From Acinetobacter qingfengensis (lineage in GTDB: Bacteria; Pseudomonadota; Gammaproteobacteria; Pseudomonadales; Moraxellaceae): 61,793 nt of DNA. The stretch spans positions 1-61,793 of the forward strand of contig NZ_VXKN01000014.1 in the NCBI RefSeq assembly GCF_008693185.1, read 5' to 3'. Under the pieces are notes generated by a model, which was given only the letters and a program-made list of their open reading frames with translations, searched no databases and was not told the origin of the DNA. Of the stretch, positions 19,772-30,155 are shown one piece after another. Each line of letters starts with the position of its first letter. Position 1 is the stretch's first letter. Position numbers and translations under genes: made by a program.

Positions 19772-20863
19772 TTAAACATTGAAACGGAAGTGCATGACGT
19801 CACCATCCTGTACGACATAAGTTTTACCTTCCAGTCGCCATTTTCCTGCTTCTTTAGCGCCATTTTCACCCTGATATTGAATGAAGTCATTGTATGCAAT
19901 CACTTCTGCGCGAATAAAGCCTTTTTCAAAATCAGTATGGATTACTCCAGCGGCTTGAGGGGCTGTTGCACCGACTTTGACAGTCCATGCACGAACTTCC
20001 TGCACACCAGCAGTAAAATAGGTTTGTAAACCAAGTAGAGCATAGCCTGCACGAATAACCAGATTCAAGCCGGGTTCTGCCATTCCCATGGCTTCCAGAA
20101 ATTCTGCACGTTCATCATCTTCAAGTAAGGAAATTTCGGCTTCAATCTGATTACATAATGGAACAACAACAGCATTTTCTGTTGCTGCAAGTTCTTTGAC
20201 AGCATCAAGATGTGGATTATTTTCAAAACCATCTTCGGCTACATTGGCAATATACATGGTTGGTTTTAATGTTAACAAACCAAATCCACGTAAGGCTTTT
20301 TTCTCATCATCAGAAAGATCTGCGGCACGAGCAGGACGACCTTCATCTAAAAAGGGTAATAATTTTTCTAATACTGCTTTTGTTGCAACAGCATCTTTAT
20401 CTCCACTTTTGGCAACCTTGGTTAAACGGGTAACAGCCTTACCCACAGTTTCCAGATCAGCCAAAGCCAGTTCGGTATTAATGGTTGCAATGTCATCCAG
20501 TGGATCAATTTTACCATTAACATGGATAACATTTTCATCTTCAAAGCATCGTACAACGTGTGCAATTGCATCAGTTTCGCGGATGTTGGCTAAAAACTGG
20601 TTACCCAGACCTTCACCTTTTGATGCACCTGCAACCAAACCTGCAATGTCTACAAATTCCATAGTGGTAGGTAATATACGTTGTGGTTTAACAATTTCGG
20701 CAAGGCGATCCAGACGTTCATCAGGAACAGGCACAATGCCTGTATTGGGCTCAATTGTACAGAATGGAAAATTTTCTGCAGCAATGGCTGCTTTTGTTAA
20801 TGCATTAAATAAAGTAGATTTACCAACATTGGGTAAGCCGACAATTCCGCAATTAAAACCCAT
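19772..20863 (-). CDS. ychF: Ribosome-binding ATPase YchF
   Basis: 363 residues, full length. The P-loop is GLPNVGKS (about 8-15). The G4 motif is NVAE instead of NKxD, which explains the ATP preference of the YchF subfamily. A TGS domain ends the protein ([11 protein letters not shown], then [13 protein letters not shown]). It binds 70S ribosomes and is linked to oxidative-stress control. Stands alone, divergent from a GST-like gene. Confidence 0.95.
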   Translation of the reverse strand: MGFNCGIVGLPNVGKSTLFNALTKAAIAAENFPFCTIEPNTGIVPVPDERLDRLAEIVKPQRILPTTMEFVDIAGLVAGASKGEGLGNQFLANIRETDAIAHVVRCFEDENVIHVNGKIDPLDDIATINTELALADLETVGKAVTRLTKVAKSGDKDAVATKAVLEKLLPFLDEGRPARAADLSDDEKKALRGFGLLTLKPTMYIANVAEDGFENNPHLDAVKELAATENAVVVPLCNQIEAEISLLEDDERAEFLEAMGMAEPGLNLVIRAGYALLGLQTYFTAGVQEVRAWTVKVGATAPQAAGVIHTDFEKGFIRAEVIAYNDFIQYQGENGAKEAGKWRLEGKTYVVQDGDVMHFRFNV

Positions 20864-21092
20864 GAAAAAACCTTTAAAACTTGGTTATAAAATTGCGCTT
20901 ATCTTACAGCAAATAGACCTTAAAGTCAGGTGAAAACATCGGACGAGCTGGTTGTTGAGTAGTATTTTGTCAGTTAATTTGATCAATATGCAGATTGGCA
21001 TAAAAACTACTGCTAAATCCTTTAAAAGATCACTACAATGACAAGTTAAATATCTTGATGTAATTTTAAAAATAACAGTAAATGGAGTCAGA

Positions 21093-21860
21093 ATGCGCAT
21101 TTTATATCAATTTCCTTTATCTCATTTTTGTGAAAAAGCTCGCTGGTTACTTGATCATAAAGAGTTGGATTATGTTGCACAAAACTTAACTCCGGGACTG
21201 CATCGTATAAAAATGCTTTTACATACTAATCAACATGCTTTGCCTGTGCTTAAAGATGGTGAGCAATGGATTACAGATTCAACAAAAATTGCGCTTTATC
21301 TGGATCAAAATTATCCTGAACATACTTTGATTCGTAAGGAGGCAGAATTACGCGATCAAATTTTGAGTATCGATGCAAAAACTCAGGAATTAGGAAATCA
21401 TGTTAGGCGCTGGTTATTTTTTTATATCTTAAAACAGGAAAACAGTAATACGCTTGATGTTATTTTGGGAGAAAAAGGCATCTTGCGAAACTGGCAAAAA
21501 TTGTCTGTACCTGCGATGAGATTAGCTCTAAAAAGAATGCTGAATATTAATGAACAAAGTGTGGGGGAGTCCAAGATTCGTATGGATGAGTTGATTGAGG
21601 AATTTAATCAGACTCTAATCGAAAATGGAGGGCGGTATTTAGTTGGACAGAGATTGACACTTGCAGATATTGCCGTTTGTAGTATGTTTGCACCATTATT
21701 GATGATTGAAGGTACACCATGGGAGCTAGATTTATCACAGCATTATGAGTCAGAAGTGTTACAGAGTCGGGCACAATTAATGCAGTTGCCCTTGGGGCAA
21801 TACATACAACGTGTTTACGATACTGAACGTAATGCAAGAATTGATTGGCGAGGAATTTAA
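21093..21860 (+). CDS. Glutathione S-transferase family protein
   Basis: 255 residues. The N-terminal thioredoxin-fold domain begins MRILYQFPLSHFCEKARWLL, with a Ser/Cys region at the usual catalytic turn, and carries HALPVLKDGEQWITDSTKIA. A helical C-terminal domain includes GQRLTLADIAVCSMF. Substrate unknown. RBS ATGGAG lies upstream. Confidence 0.82.
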   Translation: MRILYQFPLSHFCEKARWLLDHKELDYVAQNLTPGLHRIKMLLHTNQHALPVLKDGEQWITDSTKIALYLDQNYPEHTLIRKEAELRDQILSIDAKTQELGNHVRRWLFFYILKQENSNTLDVILGEKGILRNWQKLSVPAMRLALKRMLNINEQSVGESKIRMDELIEEFNQTLIENGGRYLVGQRLTLADIAVCSMFAPLLMIEGTPWELDLSQHYESEVLQSRAQLMQLPLGQYIQRVYDTERNARIDWRGI

Positions 21861-21936
21861 TAAGATATCGTTTTGTAAAAAGTGGGTGTAATAAAAACTT
21901 ATATCAAAAATTATAATAAATTTATAAAAGAGCAAT

Positions 21937-22019
21937 TTTGGTGCAAATAATTTGTGGTTTTGCATCAAAATTATTCATAAAAAAGAAAAATATTGACTAA
22001 AAATTTTAACTTGCACCAA
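21937..22019. promoter_or_regulatory. Repeated LysR-type operator motif upstream of the transporter operon
   Basis: TTTGGTGCAAA (21937-21947) is followed by its near-inverse TTTGCATCAAA (21959-21969) and an exact inverse core TTGCACCAA (22011-22019) in the 350-bp leader before the MHS transporter. The spaced dyad is the usual form of a LysR activator site. The LysR gene at the far end of this operon is the natural candidate to bind it. The remainder of 21861-22208 shows no gene. Confidence 0.45.
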
Positions 22020-22208
22020 TCTAATAGGGTATTAGAAAAACTTATTCTCTACTTAAAAATTATTCTCTTGTGAATGCTTTTTGTTTTATCTTATTTTAAA
22101 AAACGTAATCACGAAATGAGTTTTTAGCAAACACATTAAATAAAGATTTAATCTGATTTTGATGTAAAGCCAAATTCTCCTACACCTCACAAATTAAGGG
22201 TGATCATT

Positions 22209-23522
22209 ATGGAAAAAGATCAATCAAAACGTGCTGCCGCAGCAGCATTTATGGGAACTACTATTGAGTTTTATGATTTTTATGTGTATGCAACAGCTGC
22301 AGCATTGGTTTTAGGACATGTATTTTTTCCGACTACTGATCCAGTTACTGGTACTTTGGCTGCATTTGCAACGTTTGCAGTCGGATTTATTGCCAGACCA
22401 TTGGCTGGATTAATTTTTGGTCATCTAGGTGATAAGCTGGGTCGCAAAAATATGTTGCTGTTTACAATGATATTGATGGGAATAGCAACGACAGGAATTG
22501 GTTTAATTCCAAGCTATGCCAGTATTGGTATCTGGGCACCAATTTTACTGATCGTATTGAGGTTTTTACAGGGCATATCTGTAGGCGGGGAATGGGGTGG
22601 TGCAGTATTAATGGCAAGTGAACATGCGCCAAGCCACAAAAAAACATTTTTTGCTTCATTTGCACAACTTGGTAGTCCGGCTGGTCTAATTCTATGCTTA
22701 TTGGTATTTAAAGCAGTCACTTCATTAGATGAGGCTGATTTTTTATCTTGGGGATGGCGTATTCCATTCTTATTAAGTTTTGTCTTAATGGCTGTGGGAT
22801 TCATTATTCGCTTTGGTGTCAAAGAATCACCAGAGTTTGCACAGGCAAAAGCACAAGCTGAAACAGTTAAATATCCTTTAAAGAATTTGTTTAAATATTA
22901 TTGGCCTCATGTGATATTTGCAGGTTTGGCAATTACCATTGGTTCAGCAGGTTTTTTCTTTACTAATACATTTATGATCACATACGTGACGCAGTATTTG
23001 GGTATTGAGCGTCAAACTATTTTAAGTGCTTTATTCTGGGTAACAGTTTTGCAATTTCTTACTATGCCATTGTTTGCATTATGGGCAGAAAAGATAGGAG
23101 CAGCTCGCTTTTTGGTCGGAATTGCTGTGGTATGTTTGATTGTTCCATATCCGATGTTTATGTTAGTTGAAACAAAAAATATTTTATTAATCACGTTGGG
23201 AATTACTTTAGCTGTAGTGTCTTTATCTGCTTTGTATGCTGTTGTTGCAGGTTTTATGGCAAATGCATTTCCAACTGAGGTTCGCTATTCCGGAATTTCT
23301 GTTTCATATCAATTTATCGCAGCTTTAGCTGGCGGTACAACTCCTATTATTGGCACACTTTTAGCCAAAAATTATGCGGGAGAATGGTTGCCGTTAGCTT
23401 ATCTATTTACTTTCCTTTCAGCAATGTCGTTGGTTGGTATTTTGGGTGTGAATTACCTACAACGCAAAAACAAAGTTGCAGAGAATACAGCCGCTTTATC
23501 TAATGAAGAAATTACCCAGTAA
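22209..23522 (+). CDS. MHS-family MFS metabolite:H+ symporter
   Basis: 437 residues from the ATG at 22209, with TAAGGG 8 nt upstream; a GTG three codons earlier is less likely. Twelve hydrophobic helices. The start AAAFMGTTIEFYDFYVYATA and GHLGDKLGRKNML are typical of the metabolite:H+ symporter group (ShiA, KgtP and ProP relatives). It imports an organic acid or related solute at the inner membrane. First gene of a five-gene catabolic operon, so the substrate is presumably what the operon degrades. Which one is not evident. Confidence 0.87.
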   Translation: MEKDQSKRAAAAAFMGTTIEFYDFYVYATAAALVLGHVFFPTTDPVTGTLAAFATFAVGFIARPLAGLIFGHLGDKLGRKNMLLFTMILMGIATTGIGLIPSYASIGIWAPILLIVLRFLQGISVGGEWGGAVLMASEHAPSHKKTFFASFAQLGSPAGLILCLLVFKAVTSLDEADFLSWGWRIPFLLSFVLMAVGFIIRFGVKESPEFAQAKAQAETVKYPLKNLFKYYWPHVIFAGLAITIGSAGFFFTNTFMITYVTQYLGIERQTILSALFWVTVLQFLTMPLFALWAEKIGAARFLVGIAVVCLIVPYPMFMLVETKNILLITLGITLAVVSLSALYAVVAGFMANAFPTEVRYSGISVSYQFIAALAGGTTPIIGTLLAKNYAGEWLPLAYLFTFLSAMSLVGILGVNYLQRKNKVAENTAALSNEEITQ

Positions 23523-23541
23523 CATAAAAGGAAATTCAGCT

Positions 23542-24294
23542 ATGACTAACCATCCAAGTATTCAGGCAGAAGAATGGTCTGCACGTTGTCAACTTGCTGC
23601 TTTATATCGATTAATTGCATTTTATCGTATGACAGATTTGATTGATACCCATATTAGTTTTCGTGTACCTAGCGAACCAGAACATTTTTTAATTAATCGT
23701 TATGGTGTTCCGTTTGATCGAATGAAAGCATCTGATTTAGTAAAAATTGATCATGATGGAAAAATTGTTGAAGATTATGATCAGGGAAAACGAGTAAATG
23801 TGGCTGGTTTTGTTATTCATGGCGCAATTCATCAAGCTCGTGCAGACATTAATTGCGTGATTCATACACATACCGCAGATGGTATTGCTGTTTCAGCACA
23901 ACAAGAAGGTTTACTGCCATTATCTCAACATGCCATGAAGTTTTATCAAAGATTGGGTTATCACGAATATGAAGGCATTGCTTTATCTATGGAGGAGAGA
24001 GAACGCTTAGTTGCTGATCTAAGTCAGCATCGCTGCATGATTTTACGTAACCATGGTTTATTATCTACTGGCGAATCAATACCTCGTGCATTTCATGAAA
24101 TTTATTTTCTGGAAAGAGCATGTCAGGCACAAATTAAAGCGATGGTTAGTTCCAAGTTGCATTTACCTAGTTCAGAGGTTTGTGAGCGTACGGCACGTCA
24201 ATTCGATCGTGATGGTGTAGAGCAAATTATTGAAGATGCTTGGCAGGCAGCATTGACTTTGATTGAAAATCAAAAAGAGGACTATTGTTCATGA
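23542..24294 (+). CDS. Class II aldolase/adducin family protein
   Basis: 250 residues from the ATG at 23542 with AAAAGGAAA upstream. Zinc-binding His residues are in CVIHTHTADGIAVSA and the later LRNHGLL block, matching the L-fuculose-phosphate aldolase/adducin fold. Members cleave or decarboxylate sugar phosphates or keto-acids, and many are uncharacterised. Its end overlaps the next gene by ATGA, so translation is coupled. Confidence 0.85.
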   Translation: MTNHPSIQAEEWSARCQLAALYRLIAFYRMTDLIDTHISFRVPSEPEHFLINRYGVPFDRMKASDLVKIDHDGKIVEDYDQGKRVNVAGFVIHGAIHQARADINCVIHTHTADGIAVSAQQEGLLPLSQHAMKFYQRLGYHEYEGIALSMEERERLVADLSQHRCMILRNHGLLSTGESIPRAFHEIYFLERACQAQIKAMVSSKLHLPSSEVCERTARQFDRDGVEQIIEDAWQAALTLIENQKEDYCS

Positions 24295-25214
24295 TTGTTA
24301 TCGCGTCAACTGTCCCTAAAGTTGAAAAGATTTTATATGATGCTTTTTTGCAATATGCACCTGAAGATTCCTTTTGTTTACCTGATGATATTCGTGCTAC
24401 ACAGGCAACAACAGCAGCATGTTGGTTTCCGGATATTGAGAAAATCAAGCAGTTACCTAATTTGCAATTAATTCATTCTATGGCCGCAGGTGTTGAGCAC
24501 CTTAATTTGGAAAAAATTGATGTAAATTATCAAGTATGCCGAATTGTGGACGATAAGCATAAACAGGGCATGTTGAATTATCTGCAATGGGGAATCTTAT
24601 ATTATCAGCGTGACTTTGATTTATATCTTTCTCAGCATAAACAACAGCTCTGGCAACAATGGCCACAACATAATCCGCAAGATATCTCTATTGGTATTAT
24701 GGGACTAGGAGAACTAGGAGCTTATGTTGCAGAACATCTTGCTCAGCAAGATTATCAAGTGGTTGGATGGTCCAAATCACCAAAAAATTTAAATAATATA
24801 ACATGTTATACGGACTGGAATGATTTTGATGCTTTTTTATCAAAAAGTCAGATTCTGATTAATTTATTGCCATTAACTCCAGAAACAAAAGGTATTTTAT
24901 CTGAGGCTACATTTGCAAAGTTACCTCAGGGAGCTGCATTAATTAATAGTGGTCGGGGTGATCATTTGGTAGTTGAGGATTTACAGGAATATTTGAATTC
25001 AGGACATTTAAGAGGTGCGATTCTGGATGTATTTCCAAATGAGCCGTTAGATCAACATAGTGTGCTTTGGTCTGAACCAAAGGTTTTAATTACACCACAT
25101 ATTGCCTCACATACGTCCTTGAAAATTGTTGTAGAGCAAATTCTGGAAAATGATCAACGATTAAAAAATGCTGAATCCTTACTCAATCAAATAGATGTAA
25201 AAAGAGGTTATTAA
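24291..25214 (+). CDS. D-isomer 2-hydroxyacid dehydrogenase (GhrA-like)
   Basis: 307 residues from the ATG at 24291, which overlaps the aldolase stop. The Rossmann motif is GIMGLGELGAYVAEHL. Later blocks are INSGRGDHLVVEDL and, with the catalytic His, TPHIASHTS. It resembles glyoxylate/hydroxypyruvate reductase A, reducing 2-keto acids to D-hydroxyacids with NAD(P)H or the reverse. In this operon it probably handles a keto-acid or hydroxyacid intermediate. Confidence 0.83.
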   Translation: MIVIASTVPKVEKILYDAFLQYAPEDSFCLPDDIRATQATTAACWFPDIEKIKQLPNLQLIHSMAAGVEHLNLEKIDVNYQVCRIVDDKHKQGMLNYLQWGILYYQRDFDLYLSQHKQQLWQQWPQHNPQDISIGIMGLGELGAYVAEHLAQQDYQVVGWSKSPKNLNNITCYTDWNDFDAFLSKSQILINLLPLTPETKGILSEATFAKLPQGAALINSGRGDHLVVEDLQEYLNSGHLRGAILDVFPNEPLDQHSVLWSEPKVLITPHIASHTSLKIVVEQILENDQRLKNAESLLNQIDVKRGY

Positions 25215-25218
25215 ACAA

Positions 25219-26457
25219 ATGAAAATAAATTCGCAACGACTATGGAAAAGTCTGATGGACATGGCAAAAATTGGTGCAACGGAAAAAGGTGGCAATACTC
25301 GTTTGGCACTAACTGACCTAGATGTTCAGGGACGTCAATTATTGATCCAATGGGCTAATGAAATTGGGTTAAGCGTTCGTTATGATGCCATTGGAAATTT
25401 ATTTTTACGTAAAAGTGGTATTGCTGATTTTGCTGCACCAGTAGTGATGGGGAGTCATCTTGATACTCAACCTAAAGGTGGACGTTTTGATGGTATTTAT
25501 GGTGTATTGGCTGGATTAGAAGTTTTACGCAGTTTACATGACCACCAAGTTCAAAATTATTATCCGATTGAACTGGCGGTATGGATGAATGAAGAAGGAG
25601 CAAGATTTACACCAGCAATGATGGGATCTGCGGTTTTTACAGGCATTTTTGATTTACAACAAGTATTAGAAACCACAGATAAATCTGGACTATCAGTTCA
25701 AAGTGAATTGAATAGAACACAGCAGCAAGGTGATCTGGAATTAGGGCGTAAATTTACAGCGTATTATGAAGCACATATTGAACAAGGACCTGTACTTGAA
25801 CAACAACAAAACCAAATCGGTGTTGTAACAGGCGGGCAGGGAATTTTATGGCTGGATGTGCAAACCACAGGTAAAGCAGCACATGCAGGTACTACACCAA
25901 TGAAAATGCGTAAAGATAGCATGGTTGGTACAGCAAAAATGATTGTTGCCCTAGAAAAAATGGTTTGGGAAAAATTTCCAGACGGTTTAATTACTTTTGG
26001 CGAGATGTCAATTGCTAACTCATCCCGTAATACTATTCCTGCACAAATAAAATGGACAATTGATTTAAGGCATCCAAATGACCAGAAATTGTTAGCAATG
26101 AAAGAGCAAACACATGAAATTCTAGTTTTTTTTGCTAAACAAAATGATTTATCTGTAGATATTGTAGAACATTGGCATAGCCCTGCCACCTATTTTGACT
26201 CCGTATTGATTAATACGGTGCGTGAATCTGTACAAGAATTAGGATTGAGTCATCAAGATATTGTCAGTGGTGCCGGTCATGATGCCATTAATTTGGCAAA
26301 ACATTGCCCAACAACCATGATCTTTATCCCTTGTGAAGGCGGCCTAAGTCATAATGAAGCTGAAAATATTACAACAGAACAAGCACAACACGGTGCGGAT
26401 GTTCTACTGAATGCCATATTGAAATTTGATCAGCAACGATTAGCGGAGGCGAGTTAA
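25219..26457 (+). CDS. M20-family Zn-dependent amidohydrolase (carbamoylase/ureidase-like)
   Basis: 412 residues. Metal ligands are visible in GSHLDTQPKGGRFDG, MNEEGARF and AHIEQGPVLE; the dimerisation lid holds GKAAHAGTTP, and SGAGHDA comes near the end. The NEEGxRFxPAMMGS block is typical of N-carbamoyl-amino-acid hydrolases and beta-ureidopropionase-like enzymes more than of peptidases. It would cleave an N-carbamoyl or ureido bond releasing ammonia and CO2. It begins 4 nt after the dehydrogenase. Confidence 0.85.
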   Translation: MKINSQRLWKSLMDMAKIGATEKGGNTRLALTDLDVQGRQLLIQWANEIGLSVRYDAIGNLFLRKSGIADFAAPVVMGSHLDTQPKGGRFDGIYGVLAGLEVLRSLHDHQVQNYYPIELAVWMNEEGARFTPAMMGSAVFTGIFDLQQVLETTDKSGLSVQSELNRTQQQGDLELGRKFTAYYEAHIEQGPVLEQQQNQIGVVTGGQGILWLDVQTTGKAAHAGTTPMKMRKDSMVGTAKMIVALEKMVWEKFPDGLITFGEMSIANSSRNTIPAQIKWTIDLRHPNDQKLLAMKEQTHEILVFFAKQNDLSVDIVEHWHSPATYFDSVLINTVRESVQELGLSHQDIVSGAGHDAINLAKHCPTTMIFIPCEGGLSHNEAENITTEQAQHGADVLLNAILKFDQQRLAEAS

Positions 26458-26458
26458 A

Positions 26459-27481
26459 ATGCAAATATTTTTTCATGAAGAGCAATTAAGACATCGCCCA
26501 CAAAGTTATTATTCTCGTGGAAAAATGCGACAGCCGCAGGAAAAGCCAGAAAGAATGCTTGAGCTGCTCAAAATATTACAATCTTTGCAATTACCTGTAC
26601 AGACTGCAAAAGATTTTGGCACACGTCCATTATTGGAGGTGCATACGCCTGGATATATTGAATTTTTAAAAACTGCTTATACCCAATGGCAACAATTGCC
26701 AGAAGATTGGGGTGAGGAGGTTTTATCCAATATTTTTATTCGCGAAAATAATCGTGAAATTGGTATCTTGGCCAAAGCTGCAAAATATCTGGCCGATGGC
26801 AGTGCACCAATTGGAAAAGATACATGGACATCTGTGTATTGGTCTGCACAAACAGCCTTGTCCTGCGCAGATGTAATTTTAAAGCAACAGGATGATTTGG
26901 TGATAGGACTAACTCGTCCAGCAGGTCATCATGCACGTAAAGATGGTGCAGGGGGATTCTGTTATATTAATAACGCAGCAGTTATTGCAGCGTATTTACG
27001 GCAAAAATATTCACGTATTGCCATTATTGATACAGATATGCATCATGGTCAGGGGATACAGGAAATATTTTATGATCGTAAGGATGTGTTGTATACCTCA
27101 ATTCATGGTGATCCAACCAACTTTTATCCTGTCGTGAGCGGTTTTGCTGATGAATATGGCTGTGGAGAAGGTTATGGTTATAATCGTAATTTCCCTATGC
27201 CACATGGAAGTAGTGAACAACAATTTTTTGGTTACGTTGATCAGGCCGTTGAATTTGTAAAATTATACCAACCTGATGTCGTCATTCACGTCATGGGTTT
27301 TGATGTATATGTGGATGATCCTCAAGCTAAATGTGCAGTGAGTACTGCTGGTTTTGAGAAAGTTTCAGAAAAAATTCGCAATCTGAATATTCCAACTATT
27401 AGTTTGATTGAAGGTGGTTATTGTGTAGAAAAACTTGCAGAAAATATGCATAGTTTTTTGAAAGGATTTAAGATTGCCTAA
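26459..27481 (+). CDS. Histone-deacetylase-fold amidohydrolase (acetylpolyamine amidohydrolase-like)
   Basis: 340 residues of the arginase/HDAC fold. Active-site blocks: RPAGHHARKDGAGGFCY with the catalytic His pair, DTDMHHGQG with zinc-binding Asp and His, and GFDVYVDDP with the third ligand region. The GHHA and FDVYVDDP forms match bacterial acetylpolyamine amidohydrolases, which deacetylate N-acetyl-putrescine or -cadaverine. Start 2 nt after the previous stop with RBS GGAGG. Last structural gene of the operon. The substrate is inferred, not shown. Confidence 0.85.
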   Translation: MQIFFHEEQLRHRPQSYYSRGKMRQPQEKPERMLELLKILQSLQLPVQTAKDFGTRPLLEVHTPGYIEFLKTAYTQWQQLPEDWGEEVLSNIFIRENNREIGILAKAAKYLADGSAPIGKDTWTSVYWSAQTALSCADVILKQQDDLVIGLTRPAGHHARKDGAGGFCYINNAAVIAAYLRQKYSRIAIIDTDMHHGQGIQEIFYDRKDVLYTSIHGDPTNFYPVVSGFADEYGCGEGYGYNRNFPMPHGSSEQQFFGYVDQAVEFVKLYQPDVVIHVMGFDVYVDDPQAKCAVSTAGFEKVSEKIRNLNIPTISLIEGGYCVEKLAENMHSFLKGFKIA

Positions 27482-27555
27482 TTTTTTTAAAAGTAATAAT
27501 GCTTGCGATAAGAAGTTATCGCAATCTCAAACACAGACAACAGAAAGGTGAATAT

Positions 27556-28482
27556 ATGCGAGCGAATACCTTACTGGATCGCTGTAACTGGTCATTATTG
27601 CGGATATTTCGAGTGATTGTACAAGAAGGTAGCTTAAATAAAGCTGCATTTAGATTGTGTTTGACGCAATCTGCAATTAGTCAAAATTTAAAACGTCTGG
27701 AAGAGCAAATTGGGGAAATTCTAATTATTCGTACTGGGGGGAAATTTTATTTAACAAAAACTGGTGAAGTTGTATTTGAAGCCAGTTTAATGATTTATAA
27801 CCAATTAATGGAATATGAGCAACGGTTAAATTATGAGAAAAATAGTTTATCCGGAACAATGAAATTATTGGTATTAAGTCGTATACAATCATTACGTTAT
27901 GACCAATTATTGTATAATTTTCATGAAAAATATCCTTTAGTAGATTTTCAGGTTGATGTCTTAAAAAGCTCAGAGATTCAACAACTGCTTTTACAAAAAG
28001 TTCCAGCTTTGGGAATATGTATTACTCGTGCCGAACATCCGAAACTAAATTATAGTTCAATTATTAATCAAAAATATGCTTTATTTTGTGGTCATCGCCA
28101 TCCCTTATATCATATGCAAATTCGCCATGTTGAAGAAATTAGAGGACATGGTTTTATCTCATTTCAAAGTGAACAATTAAACGACCCATATTCGCCATTG
28201 AGTGAAGTCAGAGAGAATCTTTTACAACGTAATCGTTTACTTGTAACAACGAATAATCTGGATGAAGTGATTCGTTTTATTAAAAACGGAATAGGTATTG
28301 GAATGTTACCTAAGCATATTGTCAAAAATGAAGTGGAAGCGGGTGTGTTGAAACAGCTTCCACCGGATCCGTATGTTGGAATTATTCCTATCGTTTTGGC
28401 TTGGCACAAGGAACGGGAATTGAGTCTGGTTGAACAATATTTTATTCAGGATTTACGTAACGTATTTAATCGAGATATTTAA
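27556..28482 (+). CDS. LysR-family transcriptional regulator
   Basis: 308 residues from the ATG at 27556, preceded by AGAAAGGTGA. The N-terminal winged HTH reads GSLNKAAFRLCLTQSAISQN followed by LKRLEEQIG. The C-terminal part is the periplasmic-binding-like effector domain. The gene follows the catabolic operon on the same strand and most likely controls it through the repeats near 21937-22019. Confidence 0.85.
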   Translation: MRANTLLDRCNWSLLRIFRVIVQEGSLNKAAFRLCLTQSAISQNLKRLEEQIGEILIIRTGGKFYLTKTGEVVFEASLMIYNQLMEYEQRLNYEKNSLSGTMKLLVLSRIQSLRYDQLLYNFHEKYPLVDFQVDVLKSSEIQQLLLQKVPALGICITRAEHPKLNYSSIINQKYALFCGHRHPLYHMQIRHVEEIRGHGFISFQSEQLNDPYSPLSEVRENLLQRNRLLVTTNNLDEVIRFIKNGIGIGMLPKHIVKNEVEAGVLKQLPPDPYVGIIPIVLAWHKERELSLVEQYFIQDLRNVFNRDI

Positions 28483-28502
28483 AATTAATTCGCTTTACAT
28501 GA

Positions 28503-30002
28503 CTACGAAAGAGTTTTAATTCCTTGCTCTCTTAAACACTGCAATAAATTACCAAAAGCCATCATCATATCTTTTTCATTAACACAAGCAAAGCCTAATA
28601 GTAATCCTCTAGGAGCTTGTGAATGATTAGTCATATAGTATTGCGATAGAGGTCGGACATAAATGCCACGTTCTAGTGCCCTAGATGCAATGGCGACATC
28701 ATCACAGCCATCAGCAAGTTTAAGCACCAAATGTAATCCAGCTTCTTCATCAAACTCATGTAGGTACGCCTTACCCAAATAACGATAAATCAGTTCGATT
28801 AAAAATTTACGGCGTTTTCCATATAATAGGCGCATACGGCGAATATGGGCTTCATAATGACCTTCACGAATAAACTCTGCAACGGCTTTTTGTGTCAGCA
28901 AATGTCCACCACGATATAGCTCGGCTGAAGCAATACGTAAAGGAGAAAAAAGTGCCTTAGGTACCACCAGATAACCTAATCTCAATGCCGGAAAAATCGT
29001 TTTACTAAAGGTTCCCATATAAATAACTGGCGCATCAGCTTCCAGTCCTTGTAATGCAGGATACGGCTGCCCAGAAAAACGAAACTCGCTGTCATAATCA
29101 TCTTCAATAATCCAGCTTCCATAACGTCGTGCCAGATCAAGTAGTTGCTTGCGTCGATCAGGACTTAAGTGTGAGCCTAAAGGATATTGGTGAGAGGGCG
29201 TAACAAAAATTAATTTAGGTGGTTTTTTGGGATGAAGGTCAGGAATAATACCTTCAATATCCACAGGCATTGGGTCAACAATAGCACCATTTACCCTTAG
29301 GGTATTTCGTACACCCCAATATCCTGGATCTTCGATCCAGACATGATCTCCATGATCGCTTAATGTTCTGGAAACCAAATCTGTTGCTTGATGAATACCT
29401 TCAGTAATAATAACCTGATCAACATCACAGCGGATTGAACGTGCCACGCGTAAATAGTCTGCCAAAGCACTACGAAGTTCAAAGCAACCACCGGCATTAC
29501 TATAAATAAGGCGGTCTACATCCGGTTCACGGTTTAATTTTGATAAAATTCGATTAAAAATATGATGTGGAAATTCAGTTACATCAGGTGTACCCGGTAC
29601 AAATGCTCCCCATTGATTAGGAGAAGCGGCAGCATAACCCACCAGTAAAGAGCCACGTTTGGATAATTTTAATACCCGTTTATTGCGTATTTCGCTAATA
29701 TTCTGTTGTGACTGATGTGGGGTGAGATAGTTTTCTGGAATTTTTTCGGCAACCCAAGTACCACGTCCTGTACGTGCTTCAAGATAACCTTCAGCTTGTA
29801 ATTGTTCGTACGCACTTAAAACAGTATTTCTTGAAACATGAATTTCCTGAGCAAGGTCACGTGAAGCAGGTAGCCGTGTTTGTGGTCTGAGTATACCATT
29901 TACAATGGCTATGCGCAGGCAACGAAACAGTCGTTGGTGTAATGTACCATCAACATCTTCCTGTAGGCGTTGCAAAAGATAATCGCCAAGTAAACTACGC
30001 AA
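28503..30002 (-). CDS. gabR: MocR/GabR-type PLP-dependent regulator
   Basis: 499 residues: GntR-type winged HTH at the N-terminus (RLPASRDLAQEIHVSRNTVL) fused to a class I aminotransferase domain with the PLP-binding Lys in GTFSKTIFPALRLGY. It is divergent from gabT-gabD, the arrangement of GabR systems where GABA plus PLP activates gabT. The start is TTG with AGGAGA upstream; no ATG fits better. The regulated genes are inferred from arrangement. Confidence 0.85.
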   Translation of the reverse strand: MRSLLGDYLLQRLQEDVDGTLHQRLFRCLRIAIVNGILRPQTRLPASRDLAQEIHVSRNTVLSAYEQLQAEGYLEARTGRGTWVAEKIPENYLTPHQSQQNISEIRNKRVLKLSKRGSLLVGYAAASPNQWGAFVPGTPDVTEFPHHIFNRILSKLNREPDVDRLIYSNAGGCFELRSALADYLRVARSIRCDVDQVIITEGIHQATDLVSRTLSDHGDHVWIEDPGYWGVRNTLRVNGAIVDPMPVDIEGIIPDLHPKKPPKLIFVTPSHQYPLGSHLSPDRRKQLLDLARRYGSWIIEDDYDSEFRFSGQPYPALQGLEADAPVIYMGTFSKTIFPALRLGYLVVPKALFSPLRIASAELYRGGHLLTQKAVAEFIREGHYEAHIRRMRLLYGKRRKFLIELIYRYLGKAYLHEFDEEAGLHLVLKLADGCDDVAIASRALERGIYVRPLSQYYMTNHSQAPRGLLLGFACVNEKDMMMAFGNLLQCLREQGIKTLS

Positions 30003-30155
30003 TTGGTACTCTCCTACAATTCACAAATGGCTCTCGTCACTCGACTGAAAATGCGAGAAATTAACGATATATTACAGCGAGGCTGTGCATATTAAATGAC
30101 ATTGTTCAGTTGCACAACTCATCAGGTAATGATCGATAAAATAACGAGGATTCAA

